From positions 1-46,356 of the forward strand of contig JAEZNO010000039.1 in NCBI GenBank assembly GCA_023441805.1: 46,356 nt of DNA, written 5' to 3'. The notes beneath the pieces were generated by a model that worked only from the letters and a program-made list of their open reading frames with translations, did no database searches and was not told where the DNA came from. Within the stretch, counting starts at the first letter, position 1. Every line of letters begins with the position of its first letter. The stretch is from Bacteroidota bacterium (GTDB lineage: Bacteria; Bacteroidota; Bacteroidia; Bacteroidales; Lentimicrobiaceae). This document shows, piece after piece, positions 7,950-16,940 of this stretch. The translations under genes were made by a program, and so were the position numbers.

Positions 7950-9305
7950 TTATTCTTCCTGAATTCCCAACTTCTCAATTCTTGATTTCAGAGTTGAGGC
8001 AGGTACCTGCAGCAGATTAGCAGCACGTGCCTTATTACCACCTGAAGTACGAAGTGCTTCACGGATAGCACTGGTCTCTACTTCTTTAAGAATTTCATCA
8101 AGTGGTTTGTTTTCATAATAGATCACATTGCTTGCCTTATCGGGATATCGTATCTCATTTGGAAGTATTTCTTTAGTTATAAGTCCATTGCGGGCAAGTA
8201 GTACCAGGCGTTCCATAAGATTCCTTATTTCGCGCACATTACCGTAAAATGGATGCTTCTTCAAAAGGTTGAGTGCATCTTCTTCAATCCTGATATTAGC
8301 TTCGCCTGAGTAAACATTGGCAAAGTGCTTAGCCAACAATTCAATATCACCGGGGCGTTCACGTAATGGAGGAAGATGAATGGGAAATACATTCAGCCTG
8401 TAGTACAAGTCTTCTCTGAATTTACCTTCAGCCACAAGCTTCTTTAGGTCTTTCTTTGTTGAAGCGATGACTCTTACATTTACCTTAATGGTTTCAGTTC
8501 CTCCCACTCTTTCAATTTCGCCTTCTTCGAGTACCCGTAATAGTTTTACCTGAAGTTCATAGGGAATATCATCAATGTCATCAAGGTATATTGTGCCATT
8601 ATTTGCCAATTCAAACCTACCTATTTTCTGTTTCTCGGCACCTGTGAAAGCACCCTTCTCATGGCCGAAAAGCTCACTTTCAAATATCTCACCCGATAAT
8701 ATTGCGCAACTTACTTTTATAAAAGGTCCCTTTTTGCGGTTACTGTTGAAATGGATGATATTGGTCAGCAGTTCTTTGCCGGTACCGGTTTCACCGACTA
8801 TGAGCACTGTGGTGTCTTTGTCAGCAACAATCTTTACCAATTCAAAAACCTGGTTTACTGCCGAGTTCATGCCGACAAATGACGATAAGTCAAATTGTTT
8901 CCTGATCTGAACTCTTAGTTGGCGGTTCTCATCCTTAATCTCATTAATTTCCTTTATACGGTTTATGATAAGCAGTAGTTCATCAATGTTGAATGGCTTG
9001 GTAATATAATCGAAAGCACCTGATTTCATTGCCTCCACGGCTGTCTGCACCGACCCGTGGGCTGTCATCATCAGAACATTAATGTCCTTATTTATCTGCT
9101 TTATTTTCTGCAGGAATTCCAGACCATCCATCTCAGGCATTTTGAGATCGGTAATAATAATGTCAATCTTCGAATCTGTCTCCCTTATGTACTGCAAAGC
9201 TGAAACTGCTGACGAAAACTCCATCACATCAAACCCTGCATCGCGCAGGTCATCAGCGATGGTTACTCTTACAATGCGTTCATCATCAACAACAAATATT
9301 TTCAT
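7950..9305 (-). CDS. NtrC-family sigma-54-dependent response regulator
   Basis: A 451-residue regulator with three domains. The receiver domain (1-120) has acidic residues D7 and D8, the phosphorylation site D53 in ITDLKMPEMDG, and K103 in the ITKPFN motif. The AAA+ domain (about 140-375) has the Walker A GETGTGKE, the sigma-54-contacting GAFTGA loop and the Walker B YLDDIDD. The C-terminal Fis-type helix-turn-helix is 'GNKARAANLLQVPASTLKSRIEKLGI'. With the intact GAFTGA loop it should activate sigma-54 promoters when phosphorylated. It lies 53 bases after the histidine kinase gene, its likely partner. The neighbouring YceI/barrel operon is a natural candidate target, by inference. Confidence 0.93.
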   Translation of the reverse strand: MKIFVVDDERIVRVTIADDLRDAGFDVMEFSSAVSALQYIRETDSKIDIIITDLKMPEMDGLEFLQKIKQINKDINVLMMTAHGSVQTAVEAMKSGAFDYITKPFNIDELLLIINRIKEINEIKDENRQLRVQIRKQFDLSSFVGMNSAVNQVFELVKIVADKDTTVLIVGETGTGKELLTNIIHFNSNRKKGPFIKVSCAILSGEIFESELFGHEKGAFTGAEKQKIGRFELANNGTIYLDDIDDIPYELQVKLLRVLEEGEIERVGGTETIKVNVRVIASTKKDLKKLVAEGKFREDLYYRLNVFPIHLPPLRERPGDIELLAKHFANVYSGEANIRIEEDALNLLKKHPFYGNVREIRNLMERLVLLARNGLITKEILPNEIRYPDKASNVIYYENKPLDEILKEVETSAIREALRTSGGNKARAANLLQVPASTLKSRIEKLGIQEE

Positions 9306-9358
9306 AGTATTATTAGTAATCTGATATTAGTTATAGTTTTCCCTCTTCCTGAGCTTCA

Positions 9359-10885
9359 TTAAAGATCATCAGGGATGGTTAGTGATATTACAAAACCACC
9401 ATCGGATGCGTTCCTTCCCGTAACCGTCCCGTGATGATTGCGTATAATATCACAGCTTACCGCTAAGCCAAGACCTGTACCTGATTTGACTTTCTTTTCA
9501 GTGAAAAAAGGCTCAAACATGTGTGGGATTTTTGATTCAGGCAGTCCCTTACCATTATCAATAAAATCAAGAAACACTGAGTTATGTGATCTTCTGACGT
9601 CGATGATTATGGTGCCTTTATGATCAGGTTCTGTCAGCTTTCGTTCGTCAATAGCTTCGATGCTGTTCAGAATCAGGTTAACAAAAACCTGCTCAAGATG
9701 ATTAGGACTACCGGTTATCATTATCTCAGGTGACTCAAATTTCCTAAACAACTGAATATTCGACTGTCGCAATTGGAAATTTACCAGTGAGATACTGTTT
9801 TCAATATGTTGTATAAGGTTTATCCTGCTATAGTTCATTTCATGCTTACGCGAGAAATCCAACAGTCCCTTAACTACCCCTCCTATTTTATCGACTGCCT
9901 CAGTCATCATCTGGATGTATTCCTTATTCTGGCTAATATTTTCAGGCTTATCCGATATACGCCGTAAGCAGTTATTTATACCCGCAAGCGGATTATTAAT
10001 TTCATGTGCCAATCCTGCCGCGAGAGTACCTACAGAAGCCAATTTTTCGGTTTGAGTGAGTGAGTCGCGGATTTTCTGCAGGTCAATATATGCCTTGTTT
10101 AATCTGTAAAGCATCTCGTTAAATGAATTTGCCAGTACATCAATTTCATCTGTCATATTCATCATATTCTTCATTCGAAGTAGCAGGTTGCCCGTCTTCA
10201 GATTGATCCTGTAACCATGAGCTTCAATTGATCGAAGATTTACCTGCGACAACTGCTGACTCATTATATTGACAGGTTTGGCTATAATGTACGATAGGAA
10301 AAAGGCAGCTATTATTCCAAAGATTAAAAGCAGGACCACCAAAGCAATAAACATCCGGGTTGCATGGCCAAGCTGTTGACTTATGACACTCTCGGTAAAA
10401 CCAATTCTTAAAGTACCAAGACGCTTACTCATGATTGGTACAGCAATATCTCTGATTATGGTATCATTGCTTGACAGGCTATGTATAATCCTGATGTTAT
10501 AAGGGATAGCGTCGGAGAGGTTGTTTGCATTCACAAGATCCTGCGAAGGGGTATTGGCGAACGTATGCGAGATAAGCATTTCATCAGGCGATATTACCAT
10601 CAGGTACTCTATGTCGTGACTGACTGATTTTGTTTGTTGCAACACTTTATTGATAGCTGCAGGCTCATTGTACAGGATTGGATCAATGAGCTGTTCGGCT
10701 GTCAGTGATGCGATACTTAAGCCACTACGCTCAATTTGTGCTTCAAAAGTCCGGTATACCTGGTAACGGATAAACAACAGGTTTAATGTTCCGAATAAAA
10801 TGACGGTAATGGAAATAGCTATGGCAAACTTCCAGAAAAGTGGTAATCTAACCTTATTTAGCGGATAAAGTCGCCTCTGTGTCAT
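9359..10885 (-). CDS. Membrane sensor histidine kinase with HAMP domain
   Basis: From the ATG at 10885 the protein has 508 residues. A first membrane helix (about 15-38) is followed by a periplasmic sensor domain of about 140 residues, a second helix (about 178-203), HAMP, and a HisKA domain with the phospho-accepting histidine H294 in GLAHEINNPLAG. The HATPase domain has FVNLILNSIEA (N box), DNGKGLPES (G1) and GTGLGLAVS (G2). A start at 10966 is possible but would add 27 residues and overlap the upstream gene by 113 bases. The chosen start overlaps it by 32. It probably phosphorylates the NtrC-type regulator and may read the binding lipoprotein encoded just upstream. Confidence 0.9.
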   Translation of the reverse strand: MTQRRLYPLNKVRLPLFWKFAIAISITVILFGTLNLLFIRYQVYRTFEAQIERSGLSIASLTAEQLIDPILYNEPAAINKVLQQTKSVSHDIEYLMVISPDEMLISHTFANTPSQDLVNANNLSDAIPYNIRIIHSLSSNDTIIRDIAVPIMSKRLGTLRIGFTESVISQQLGHATRMFIALVVLLLIFGIIAAFFLSYIIAKPVNIMSQQLSQVNLRSIEAHGYRINLKTGNLLLRMKNMMNMTDEIDVLANSFNEMLYRLNKAYIDLQKIRDSLTQTEKLASVGTLAAGLAHEINNPLAGINNCLRRISDKPENISQNKEYIQMMTEAVDKIGGVVKGLLDFSRKHEMNYSRINLIQHIENSISLVNFQLRQSNIQLFRKFESPEIMITGSPNHLEQVFVNLILNSIEAIDERKLTEPDHKGTIIIDVRRSHNSVFLDFIDNGKGLPESKIPHMFEPFFTEKKVKSGTGLGLAVSCDIIRNHHGTVTGRNASDGGFVISLTIPDDL

Positions 10886-11819
10886 GGCTGTTTCTAAATG
10901 ATTTATTATAAATGCCCTCGTACATTTTCCTGATCCCGTCATACAAAGTGTCGGAATCAGTAACAAAGCGATTTATCATTAGGCTTTTCAAAATTTGTCT
11001 CCCTTCCTTCTCTTTAACCATATTGGTCATTACTGAATGAATTTCTGCCTCCAGCCTCTTGTCGATTTTATTTGACACAACAACAGGTGGCATGCCAAAG
11101 AGTGTGCTTCTCTCGATAATTTTCACATTCATTACCTTTTCAGGCTCAGTCATTTGGGTGTAGTCATAAATCAGACTGTTCACTGAAGCAGCATCAACTA
11201 TTCCACGATTTACCAGGACAATTGAATTATCATGAGCGTTCGACAGATAGGTATTTGCGAAGAACTCATCAGGAGTTGTATTTAAATCACGTAATCGCTT
11301 TATAGGATAGTACATACCCGTGTTGGATAAAGAATCAGAAAACACAAACTTTTTGCCTCTCAAATCCTCCAACGAGTTATACGGGGAATTCCTGTTTACG
11401 ATGATATATGCCTGATAGTATCTTTGATTATCACGTTCAGGTATAAGAAAAAGCCTGAATGCTGAGTCAGCTCTTCCGGTGATGTAAGCACCTGAGCAAA
11501 TAAATGCCATATCTATCTTATTCTCTTTCAACAAATCATTTACTTCCTTATAGGTTTTACGCTGAACCAGAATAATTTTCCTGTTCAGTTTGCTTTCCAT
11601 ATAAGTAAAAAGATCATGATACTTGAAGAAAGTTCCCTGGGCAGTCGTCATCGACGAAACAGCTATCTTGATATCACGGGTGGAATCATCTAAAGAAGAT
11701 TCTTTGCTGACTTTAGCCGTACTATCATGAAAATCGACCCAAACATTCTTATCGAGATCTACCCATGCATCAGTGCACCCAAATAAGAAGAATGCCAACA
11801 GAATCAGGTAATATTTCAT
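10854..11819 (-). CDS. PhnD-type periplasmic-binding lipoprotein
   Basis: A 321-residue protein whose lipobox LFGC places the lipidated cysteine at C15. The body matches the phosphate/phosphite/phosphonate-binding (PhnD-like, type 2 periplasmic-binding) fold: 'KIAVSSMTTAQGTFFKYHDLFTYMESKLNRKI', 'DLRGKKFVFSDSLSNTGMYYPIKRL' and 'VDAASVNSLIYDY'. PhnD proteins normally feed an ABC transporter, but no permease or ATPase is next to this one. Its 3' end overlaps the histidine kinase gene, so it more likely acts as the ligand-binding part of a sensor. The ligand is unknown. Confidence 0.85.
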   Translation of the reverse strand: MKYYLILLAFFLFGCTDAWVDLDKNVWVDFHDSTAKVSKESSLDDSTRDIKIAVSSMTTAQGTFFKYHDLFTYMESKLNRKIILVQRKTYKEVNDLLKENKIDMAFICSGAYITGRADSAFRLFLIPERDNQRYYQAYIIVNRNSPYNSLEDLRGKKFVFSDSLSNTGMYYPIKRLRDLNTTPDEFFANTYLSNAHDNSIVLVNRGIVDAASVNSLIYDYTQMTEPEKVMNVKIIERSTLFGMPPVVVSNKIDKRLEAEIHSVMTNMVKEKEGRQILKSLMINRFVTDSDTLYDGIRKMYEGIYNKSFRNSHDTEATLSAK

Positions 11820-11991
11820 TGCTCATCTATTATTACTCATGGTACTCAAAACTGAGTCTCAAAACACAATCACCATAAAACCAATAAGTCAATGGATAGT
11901 TTGAAGAGATGCTTTAATGGCATAAGAAGATAAAAGTGCCTTTTGTTGTTTAACATTATAGTAACACTCTTACAGATAACATATGACTAAA

Positions 11992-12032
11992 GATGACAGA
12001 CATCGGAATGTGATTAAGGATGGCAGCCATCG
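11992..12032. repeat. Pair of related 14-bp motifs upstream of mlaE
   Basis: GATGACAGACATCG (11992-12005) and GATGGCAGCCATCG (12019-12032) match at 12 of 14 positions and lie 27 bases apart. The second contains the 13-base palindrome GATGGCAGCCATC. They fall in the stretch that would encode an odd N-terminal extension of MlaE if the earlier ATG were used. They look more like operator sites than coding sequence. Confidence 0.35.
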
Positions 12033-12099
12033 TAAAGGAGCATTTACCGGCAGGAATCAAAGAAGATTACCCCGCTTTAAGGATGCCACATTGCGATCG

Positions 12100-12888
12100 A
12101 TGACCAATCTAAGCGACAAAACATTACACAAAAAAGAAGAAGCCGATAACTTCCTTACAACAATTGCCGATGCATACTTATTCATAGTCAAGGTTGTCAG
12201 GGAAACGTTCACACGGGAGTTTGAATGGAAAGAGTTCTTCAAGCAATGTTATCTCGTGGGGAACAAATCACTGGCACTGGTATCAGTCACGGGTATTATC
12301 ATGGGTGCAGTACTTACCATACAATCGAGGCCTGTGCTTGATGATTTTGGTGCTGTTTCAATGCTTCCGGGCATGGTGGCCATCTCATTAGTTCGTGAAA
12401 TGGGACCTGTTATCACAGCCTTAATCTTTGCCGGTAAGGTAGGCTCAGGAATGGGTGCCGAACTCGGTTCAATGAAAGTAACCGAGCAGATTGATGCGAT
12501 GGAGGTTTCATCAACTAACCCTATCCGTTTTCTGGTTGTTACAAGAGTTCTGGCAGCTACACTTATCTTGCCCTTACTTGTGTTATTTGCCGATGCCATG
12601 GGCTTATTCGGAAGCTGGGCAGCTGCAAATATAAAAGGTAAGGTCACACTTACACTCTTCCTCTCACAGGCATTCAGCTCACTCGACTTTATTGATCTTA
12701 TGCCTGCATTTATTAAGACTTTCTTTTTTGGAGCAGTTATAGGACTCGTCAGTACCTATAAAGGGTACAATGCAGGAAGAGGTACTGAAAGCGTTGGTGC
12801 AGCGGCTAACTCTGCTGTGGTTGTTTCCTCATTACTGGTGCTTGTGGTTGATATTATTGCAGTTCAGATAACAGACATGATTTCATGA
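12100..12888 (+). CDS. mlaE: MlaE-type lipid ABC transporter permease
   Basis: From the ATG at 12100 the protein has 262 residues, the usual MlaE length. It has five or six membrane helices and the MlaE core 'MLPGMVAISLVREMGPVITALIFAGKVGSGMGAELGSMKVTEQIDAMEV', the conserved coupling region of this permease family. An in-frame ATG at 11983 would add 39 residues of basic, repeat-like sequence, which I regard as unlikely. MlaE, MlaF and MlaD form the inner-membrane complex that moves phospholipids between membranes and preserves outer-membrane asymmetry. Its stop codon overlaps the mlaF start in ATGA, so the two are translationally coupled. Confidence 0.9.
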   Translation: MTNLSDKTLHKKEEADNFLTTIADAYLFIVKVVRETFTREFEWKEFFKQCYLVGNKSLALVSVTGIIMGAVLTIQSRPVLDDFGAVSMLPGMVAISLVREMGPVITALIFAGKVGSGMGAELGSMKVTEQIDAMEVSSTNPIRFLVVTRVLAATLILPLLVLFADAMGLFGSWAAANIKGKVTLTLFLSQAFSSLDFIDLMPAFIKTFFFGAVIGLVSTYKGYNAGRGTESVGAAANSAVVVSSLLVLVVDIIAVQITDMIS

Positions 12889-13661
12889 ATAAGAAGAAAG
12901 AGACCATAAGTGTTGATGAGCAAGATCCGGTTATTGAAGTTAAGGACCTGAGAATATCATTTAGCGGGAATGAAGTTCTGAAGAGTACTACTTTCAAACT
13001 CAATAAGGGTGAGAATCTGGTGATTTTGGGCAAATCAGGTACAGGCAAATCAGTTCTGATTAAATGCATCGTTGGATTGCTTACCCCCGATTCGGGCTCT
13101 ATAAAGGTGTTCGGACAGGAAATACGATCACTTAATAAGAAGCAGTTGGGTGAGTTCCGACAGAAAATAGGGTTTCTGTTTCAGAGTGGAGCACTCTATG
13201 ATTCAATGACAATAAAGCAAAACCTTGAATTTCCGTTAGTCAGGATCAGGAAAGATATATCACGCAAGGAGGTTGAAAATAAGATACAATCAGCACTTGA
13301 AAATGTTGGATTAAAAGAGGCCCTCCATAAAATGCCCTCCGAACTATCGGGTGGTATGCGTAAACGAGCAAGTCTGGCAAGAACCATAATCGTTGATCCC
13401 CTAATTATGCTTTATGATGAGCCGACTACAGGACTGGATCCCGTGACTTCTGATGAAATCAGTCTGCTCATCAATCAGATTAAAGAGAAGTATAAAACAT
13501 CTTCAATCATCATAACTCATGATATCAGATGTGCAACCAAAACAGCCGATAGAATAATAATGTTAAATAATGGAGTAATCCATAAGGAAGGCTCAATTGA
13601 AGATTTTGAGAAATCGGACGATGAGATGATTAGCGCATTTTTTAATGAAAAAACTAAATAG
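12885..13661 (+). CDS. mlaF: MlaF-type lipid ABC transporter ATPase
   Basis: A 258-residue ABC ATPase with Walker A GKSGTGKS (49-56), Q-loop FLFQSGALYDSMT (about 97-109), signature LSGGM (154-158) followed by RKRASLAR, Walker B LIMLYDEP (173-180) and the H-loop histidine in IIITHD. The 'FLFQSGALFDS'-like Q-loop is typical of MlaF rather than other ABC proteins. It powers the lipid transporter and is coupled to mlaE (4-base overlap), with mlaD 2 bases downstream. Confidence 0.93.
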   Translation: MNKKKETISVDEQDPVIEVKDLRISFSGNEVLKSTTFKLNKGENLVILGKSGTGKSVLIKCIVGLLTPDSGSIKVFGQEIRSLNKKQLGEFRQKIGFLFQSGALYDSMTIKQNLEFPLVRIRKDISRKEVENKIQSALENVGLKEALHKMPSELSGGMRKRASLARTIIVDPLIMLYDEPTTGLDPVTSDEISLLINQIKEKYKTSSIIITHDIRCATKTADRIIMLNNGVIHKEGSIEDFEKSDDEMISAFFNEKTK

Positions 13662-13663
13662 AC

Positions 13664-14374
13664 ATGGAACCTCATTCACAAAAATTTAAAGTCCGACTCG
13701 GATTATTCATTACCGTAGGGCTGGCATTGTTTGTAATCGCCATATTTATAATCGGGAAACAACAGAACCTATTTAACCCTGTATTCACCATTAAAGCTGA
13801 TTTCTTTAATGTAAGCGGACTTCAGGTAGGCAACAATGTACGATTCTCAGGCATTGATGTGGGTACTGTTGACAGAATCGACATAGTCAACGATTCAACA
13901 GTGACAGTTAAAATGCTGATTAAAAAGGAAGTTCAGAAGTTTATTAAAACCGATAGTGAAGTCAGCATCGGGTCAGAAGGCTTGATTGGCGACCGAATAG
14001 TTATCATATCGCAGGGGAGCTCAGGGGCTTCGGCTGCTCCCGACGGGTACCAACTTTATTCAAATGAACCAACCGAGACCGATGCTATCATTGAAAGCCT
14101 CGGTGTTACGGCCGGTTATGCTGAGGTGATTGCTGACCAGATGGCCGAGATTATGATTAAGATTAATAGTGGACAGGGTGCTCTGGGACAATTAATACAA
14201 GATTCAACCTTTGCCAGGAACCTTAATCAGACAATGATAAATCTCAGAAAAAGCTCTAAAGGCCTTAATGAGAACATAGAAGCTGCCAAACACAATATTC
14301 TGCTAAGAGGATTTTTCAAAAAGAAACAACGAGAAGAGGAGAGAAGAAAAAAGGAGGAAGACAAAGAAAAATGA
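13664..14374 (+). CDS. mlaD: MCE-domain protein MlaD
   Basis: A 236-residue protein with one N-terminal membrane helix (about 13-31) and an MCE domain (about 38-118) containing 'NVSGLQVGNNVRFSGIDVGTVDRI' and 'VSIGSEGLIGDRIVII'. MlaD-type proteins form a hexameric ring that holds lipid on the periplasmic side of the MlaE/MlaF complex. The C-terminal part is helical and ends in a highly charged K/E/R tail, a common variation in the phylum. No MlaC or MlaB gene is present next to it, which is usual in Bacteroidota. Confidence 0.9.
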   Translation: MEPHSQKFKVRLGLFITVGLALFVIAIFIIGKQQNLFNPVFTIKADFFNVSGLQVGNNVRFSGIDVGTVDRIDIVNDSTVTVKMLIKKEVQKFIKTDSEVSIGSEGLIGDRIVIISQGSSGASAAPDGYQLYSNEPTETDAIIESLGVTAGYAEVIADQMAEIMIKINSGQGALGQLIQDSTFARNLNQTMINLRKSSKGLNENIEAAKHNILLRGFFKKKQREEERRKKEEDKEK

Positions 14375-14476
14375 TTTATTCGACCGTTGCATCCAAATTA
14401 ATTATTGAGTATTTCATCTCTATTAAGTTACTTTATTAAATATGTGCGATTAATCATTAAATCTTAAACAGGGGCA

Positions 14477-15211
14477 ATGAAAAATCGGCATTTTCGCTTA
14501 ATTAACCTCAATCTTGTTATTTTAATCTTTCTCTCGTTTTCATGTGAAAAGATTGACACTAACTATAACAATGAAGATATAGTGGTAAAGTCACAGGAAA
14601 TTCCGGCTTATACTGATGAGTCTTCCAGGAGTATCCAAAAGCAATGTGTTGTAGTCCCATGCAAATTGTATGTAAAAGGTGGCATGCCTGTACACGAAAA
14701 TGGTGACTATAGCTTCAGTATACCCGAAGGCTCTGAGATTCTCGAAGGACTAGTTCTGGATTCGCAAACGGGAGTGATATATCCCGTAAAGAAACATCTA
14801 AAGTTAAAAGAAGGCCCGGTTGAATTTGCCGTAAAGGTGACTGATGGCACCAAATCATACACCACCAGGTGCATCTTGAATCCTCAACTTCCGGGAAGGT
14901 CGGCTTTGCCCGCATTTCAGTTTAACTCACCCGAGACTAATCTGATATCCAAATCTGGATCAGGATACTTTGCAGCTTCGTTTAGTGTAATGGGGGGTAA
15001 TCCTCCTTACACGTTCTCACTTGATGAAAAACAACCATTACCGGGTAAACTGTCACTGAATCCGCAAACCGGAGTTATAGCCGGTGATATAAGTAAACTT
15101 GAGCCTGGTAAGTATCAATTCAGATTGATCTGTACTGATGCTGATTCAAAAAGAGCCATCAGTTATTGCACCGGCACTAATTACGAGGATTTCAACCTCA
15201 TAATTAAGTAG
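14477..15211 (+). CDS. Lipoprotein with two He_PIG-like Ig domains
   Basis: A 244-residue lipoprotein with lipobox SFSC (C23 after a hydrophobic leader). Two repeats resemble the putative Ig (He_PIG) fold. The first is about residues 60-130, with 'LEGLVLDSQTGVIYPVK' and 'VEFAVKVTDGTKSYT'. The second is about 160-240, with 'GGNPPYTFSLDE', 'LPGKLSLNPQTGVIAGDI' and 'GKYQFRLICTDADSK'. He_PIG domains occur in surface and adhesive proteins. It is probably a cell-envelope or surface lipoprotein. It follows mlaD after 102 bases, so cotranscription is possible but not shown. Confidence 0.75.
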   Translation: MKNRHFRLINLNLVILIFLSFSCEKIDTNYNNEDIVVKSQEIPAYTDESSRSIQKQCVVVPCKLYVKGGMPVHENGDYSFSIPEGSEILEGLVLDSQTGVIYPVKKHLKLKEGPVEFAVKVTDGTKSYTTRCILNPQLPGRSALPAFQFNSPETNLISKSGSGYFAASFSVMGGNPPYTFSLDEKQPLPGKLSLNPQTGVIAGDISKLEPGKYQFRLICTDADSKRAISYCTGTNYEDFNLIIK

Positions 15212-15377
15212 ACTGTTAAAGGAAATATATACTTCCTGTCTTAACCGATTGAAAAGGGTTTCGACTCTTAAATCACAATAAAGAATTTCTTTTGAATCAC
15301 GTCAGAGGGCTGACGAAGGGATTTATTTAAAATTAGCGTAATTTTACGCGTTCATATCACTATAAAACCCTGTCGTA

Positions 15378-16940
15378 ATGCCTATACTAGGATCGATCAT
15401 TAAAGGAGCAATTGAATTTCCAAGCAAAATCCCATTTGAAAAAATGAGGAAACTTACTCCGGTAAAGCAACAGGAAAACACTCTTCGCAAATTAATAAGC
15501 AAAGCACAATATACTTCATTCGGAGAGGCATATGAATTTAGCGAATTGCTTAAAAACAAGCAGTTGACTGAGCTATTCAAACAGAGAGTGCCAATTCATG
15601 ATTACAATTCAATACACCAGAGGTGGTGGTACAGGACCTTACATGGTGAGAGCTTTGTAGCCTGGCCCGGAAAAGTGAAATATTTTGCACTTAGCTCAGG
15701 TACAAGTGAAGCTACAAGCAAATATATCCCGGTTACACCTGATATGCTCAAGGCCATTAAGCGAACAAGCATACGTCAAATATTTTCGCTTAGCAGATAT
15801 CATTTTCCAAGAGAATTCTTCGAGAAAGGGATCTTAATGTTGGGTGGCAGTACCCACTTGCAGTATAACGGCACATACTACGAAGGTGATTTATCGGGTA
15901 TCACCGCGGGCAATATCCCGTTTTGGTTTCAGCATTTCTACAAGCCGGGTAAAAGAATCTCAAAAGAGCGTAACTGGACAAATAAGCTCGATGAGATTGT
16001 AAGAAATGCAAAAGACTGGGATATCGGTGTAATTGTAGGTGTGCCTGCCTGGTTACAGATTCTCATGGAACGAATCATTCAGCATTATAAGGTGAAAACA
16101 ATCCATGATATCTGGCCAAACCTCTCTATATACGTTCATGGAGGTGTTTCCTTTGCACCCTATCAGAAAACCTTTGAGAAATTACTTGCCAAACCGATTA
16201 CTTATATTGAAACCTATCTTGCATCCGAAGGCTTCATTGCTTATCAAAGTCGCCCTGAAACTGAGGGGATGCAGTTAGTGCTTGATAACGGTCTTTTCTT
16301 TGAATTTGTCGATTTTAACAACGAAAACTTTGATAATGAGGGTAACATTCTTCCGGATGCAAAAACAATTACTATCGACAAAGTGGAGGAGGGAAAAGAA
16401 TACGCTCTGTTATTGACCACCTGTGCAGGAGCCTGGAGATACCTTATTGGTGATACAATTAAATTCACTTCGAAAGAAAGATCAGAGATCATCATTACCG
16501 GACGCACCCGTCACTACCTGAACCTATGTGGCGAGCACTTATCGCAGGATAATATGAACAGGGCAATACAGTTATTGGAGGAACAGCTGAATGTTTCGGT
16601 GCCCGAGTTTACTGTTGCCGGCATTAAACACGATAGTATGTTTGCTCATAAATGGTATCTGGGAATAACAGGCAATTTTAAAGATCTTGATGTTGAAACG
16701 GTAAAACGACAAATTGATCAGAACCTTAAAGACCTCAATGATGACTACCGTGTTGAGCGTATAGCTGCCATTCGCGATGTTATTGTTGAGCTTTTACCGT
16801 TAGACCTGTTTTACAAATACCTTAAAACACTCGGTAAAGAAGGCGGTCAGCATAAATTCCCCAGGGTAATAAAGAAAGACCAGCACTTAAAGTGGGAAGA
16901 ATATCTAAATAAAAACTTCAGGAACCAGACTGATTTATGA
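15378..16940 (+). CDS. GH3 family acyl-adenylating amide synthetase-like protein
   Basis: A 520-residue member of the GH3 auxin-responsive-promoter family, part of the ANL (acyl-adenylating) superfamily. The nucleotide motif SSGTSE is at 106-111, followed by the family sequence 'KYIPVTPDMLKA'. 'ETYLASEGFIAYQ' and 'YRLLIGDTI'-like (here WRYLIGDTIKF) mark the second and third motifs. Plant GH3 enzymes join amino acids to acidic hormones. The substrates of bacterial members are unknown. The stop overlaps the start of a LysE-type exporter gene (ATGA), which suggests that the product, or the amino acid used, is exported. Confidence 0.88.
   Translation: MPILGSIIKGAIEFPSKIPFEKMRKLTPVKQQENTLRKLISKAQYTSFGEAYEFSELLKNKQLTELFKQRVPIHDYNSIHQRWWYRTLHGESFVAWPGKVKYFALSSGTSEATSKYIPVTPDMLKAIKRTSIRQIFSLSRYHFPREFFEKGILMLGGSTHLQYNGTYYEGDLSGITAGNIPFWFQHFYKPGKRISKERNWTNKLDEIVRNAKDWDIGVIVGVPAWLQILMERIIQHYKVKTIHDIWPNLSIYVHGGVSFAPYQKTFEKLLAKPITYIETYLASEGFIAYQSRPETEGMQLVLDNGLFFEFVDFNNENFDNEGNILPDAKTITIDKVEEGKEYALLLTTCAGAWRYLIGDTIKFTSKERSEIIITGRTRHYLNLCGEHLSQDNMNRAIQLLEEQLNVSVPEFTVAGIKHDSMFAHKWYLGITGNFKDLDVETVKRQIDQNLKDLNDDYRVERIAAIRDVIVELLPLDLFYKYLKTLGKEGGQHKFPRVIKKDQHLKWEEYLNKNFRNQTDL

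Noticed and set aside
10886..10966. Histidine kinase start at 10966
   Set aside because: It would place 27 extra residues before the first membrane helix and overlap the binding-lipoprotein gene by 113 bases; the ATG at 10885 is more natural.
11983..12099. Long form of MlaE starting at 11983
   Set aside because: The extra 39 residues are basic, repeat-derived and unlike MlaE N-termini. The later start gives the usual family length.
15220..15255. Terminator hairpin after the He_PIG lipoprotein gene
   Set aside because: GTTAA/TTAAC and GGAA/TTCC arms exist but with mismatches and no U tract; too weak to list.
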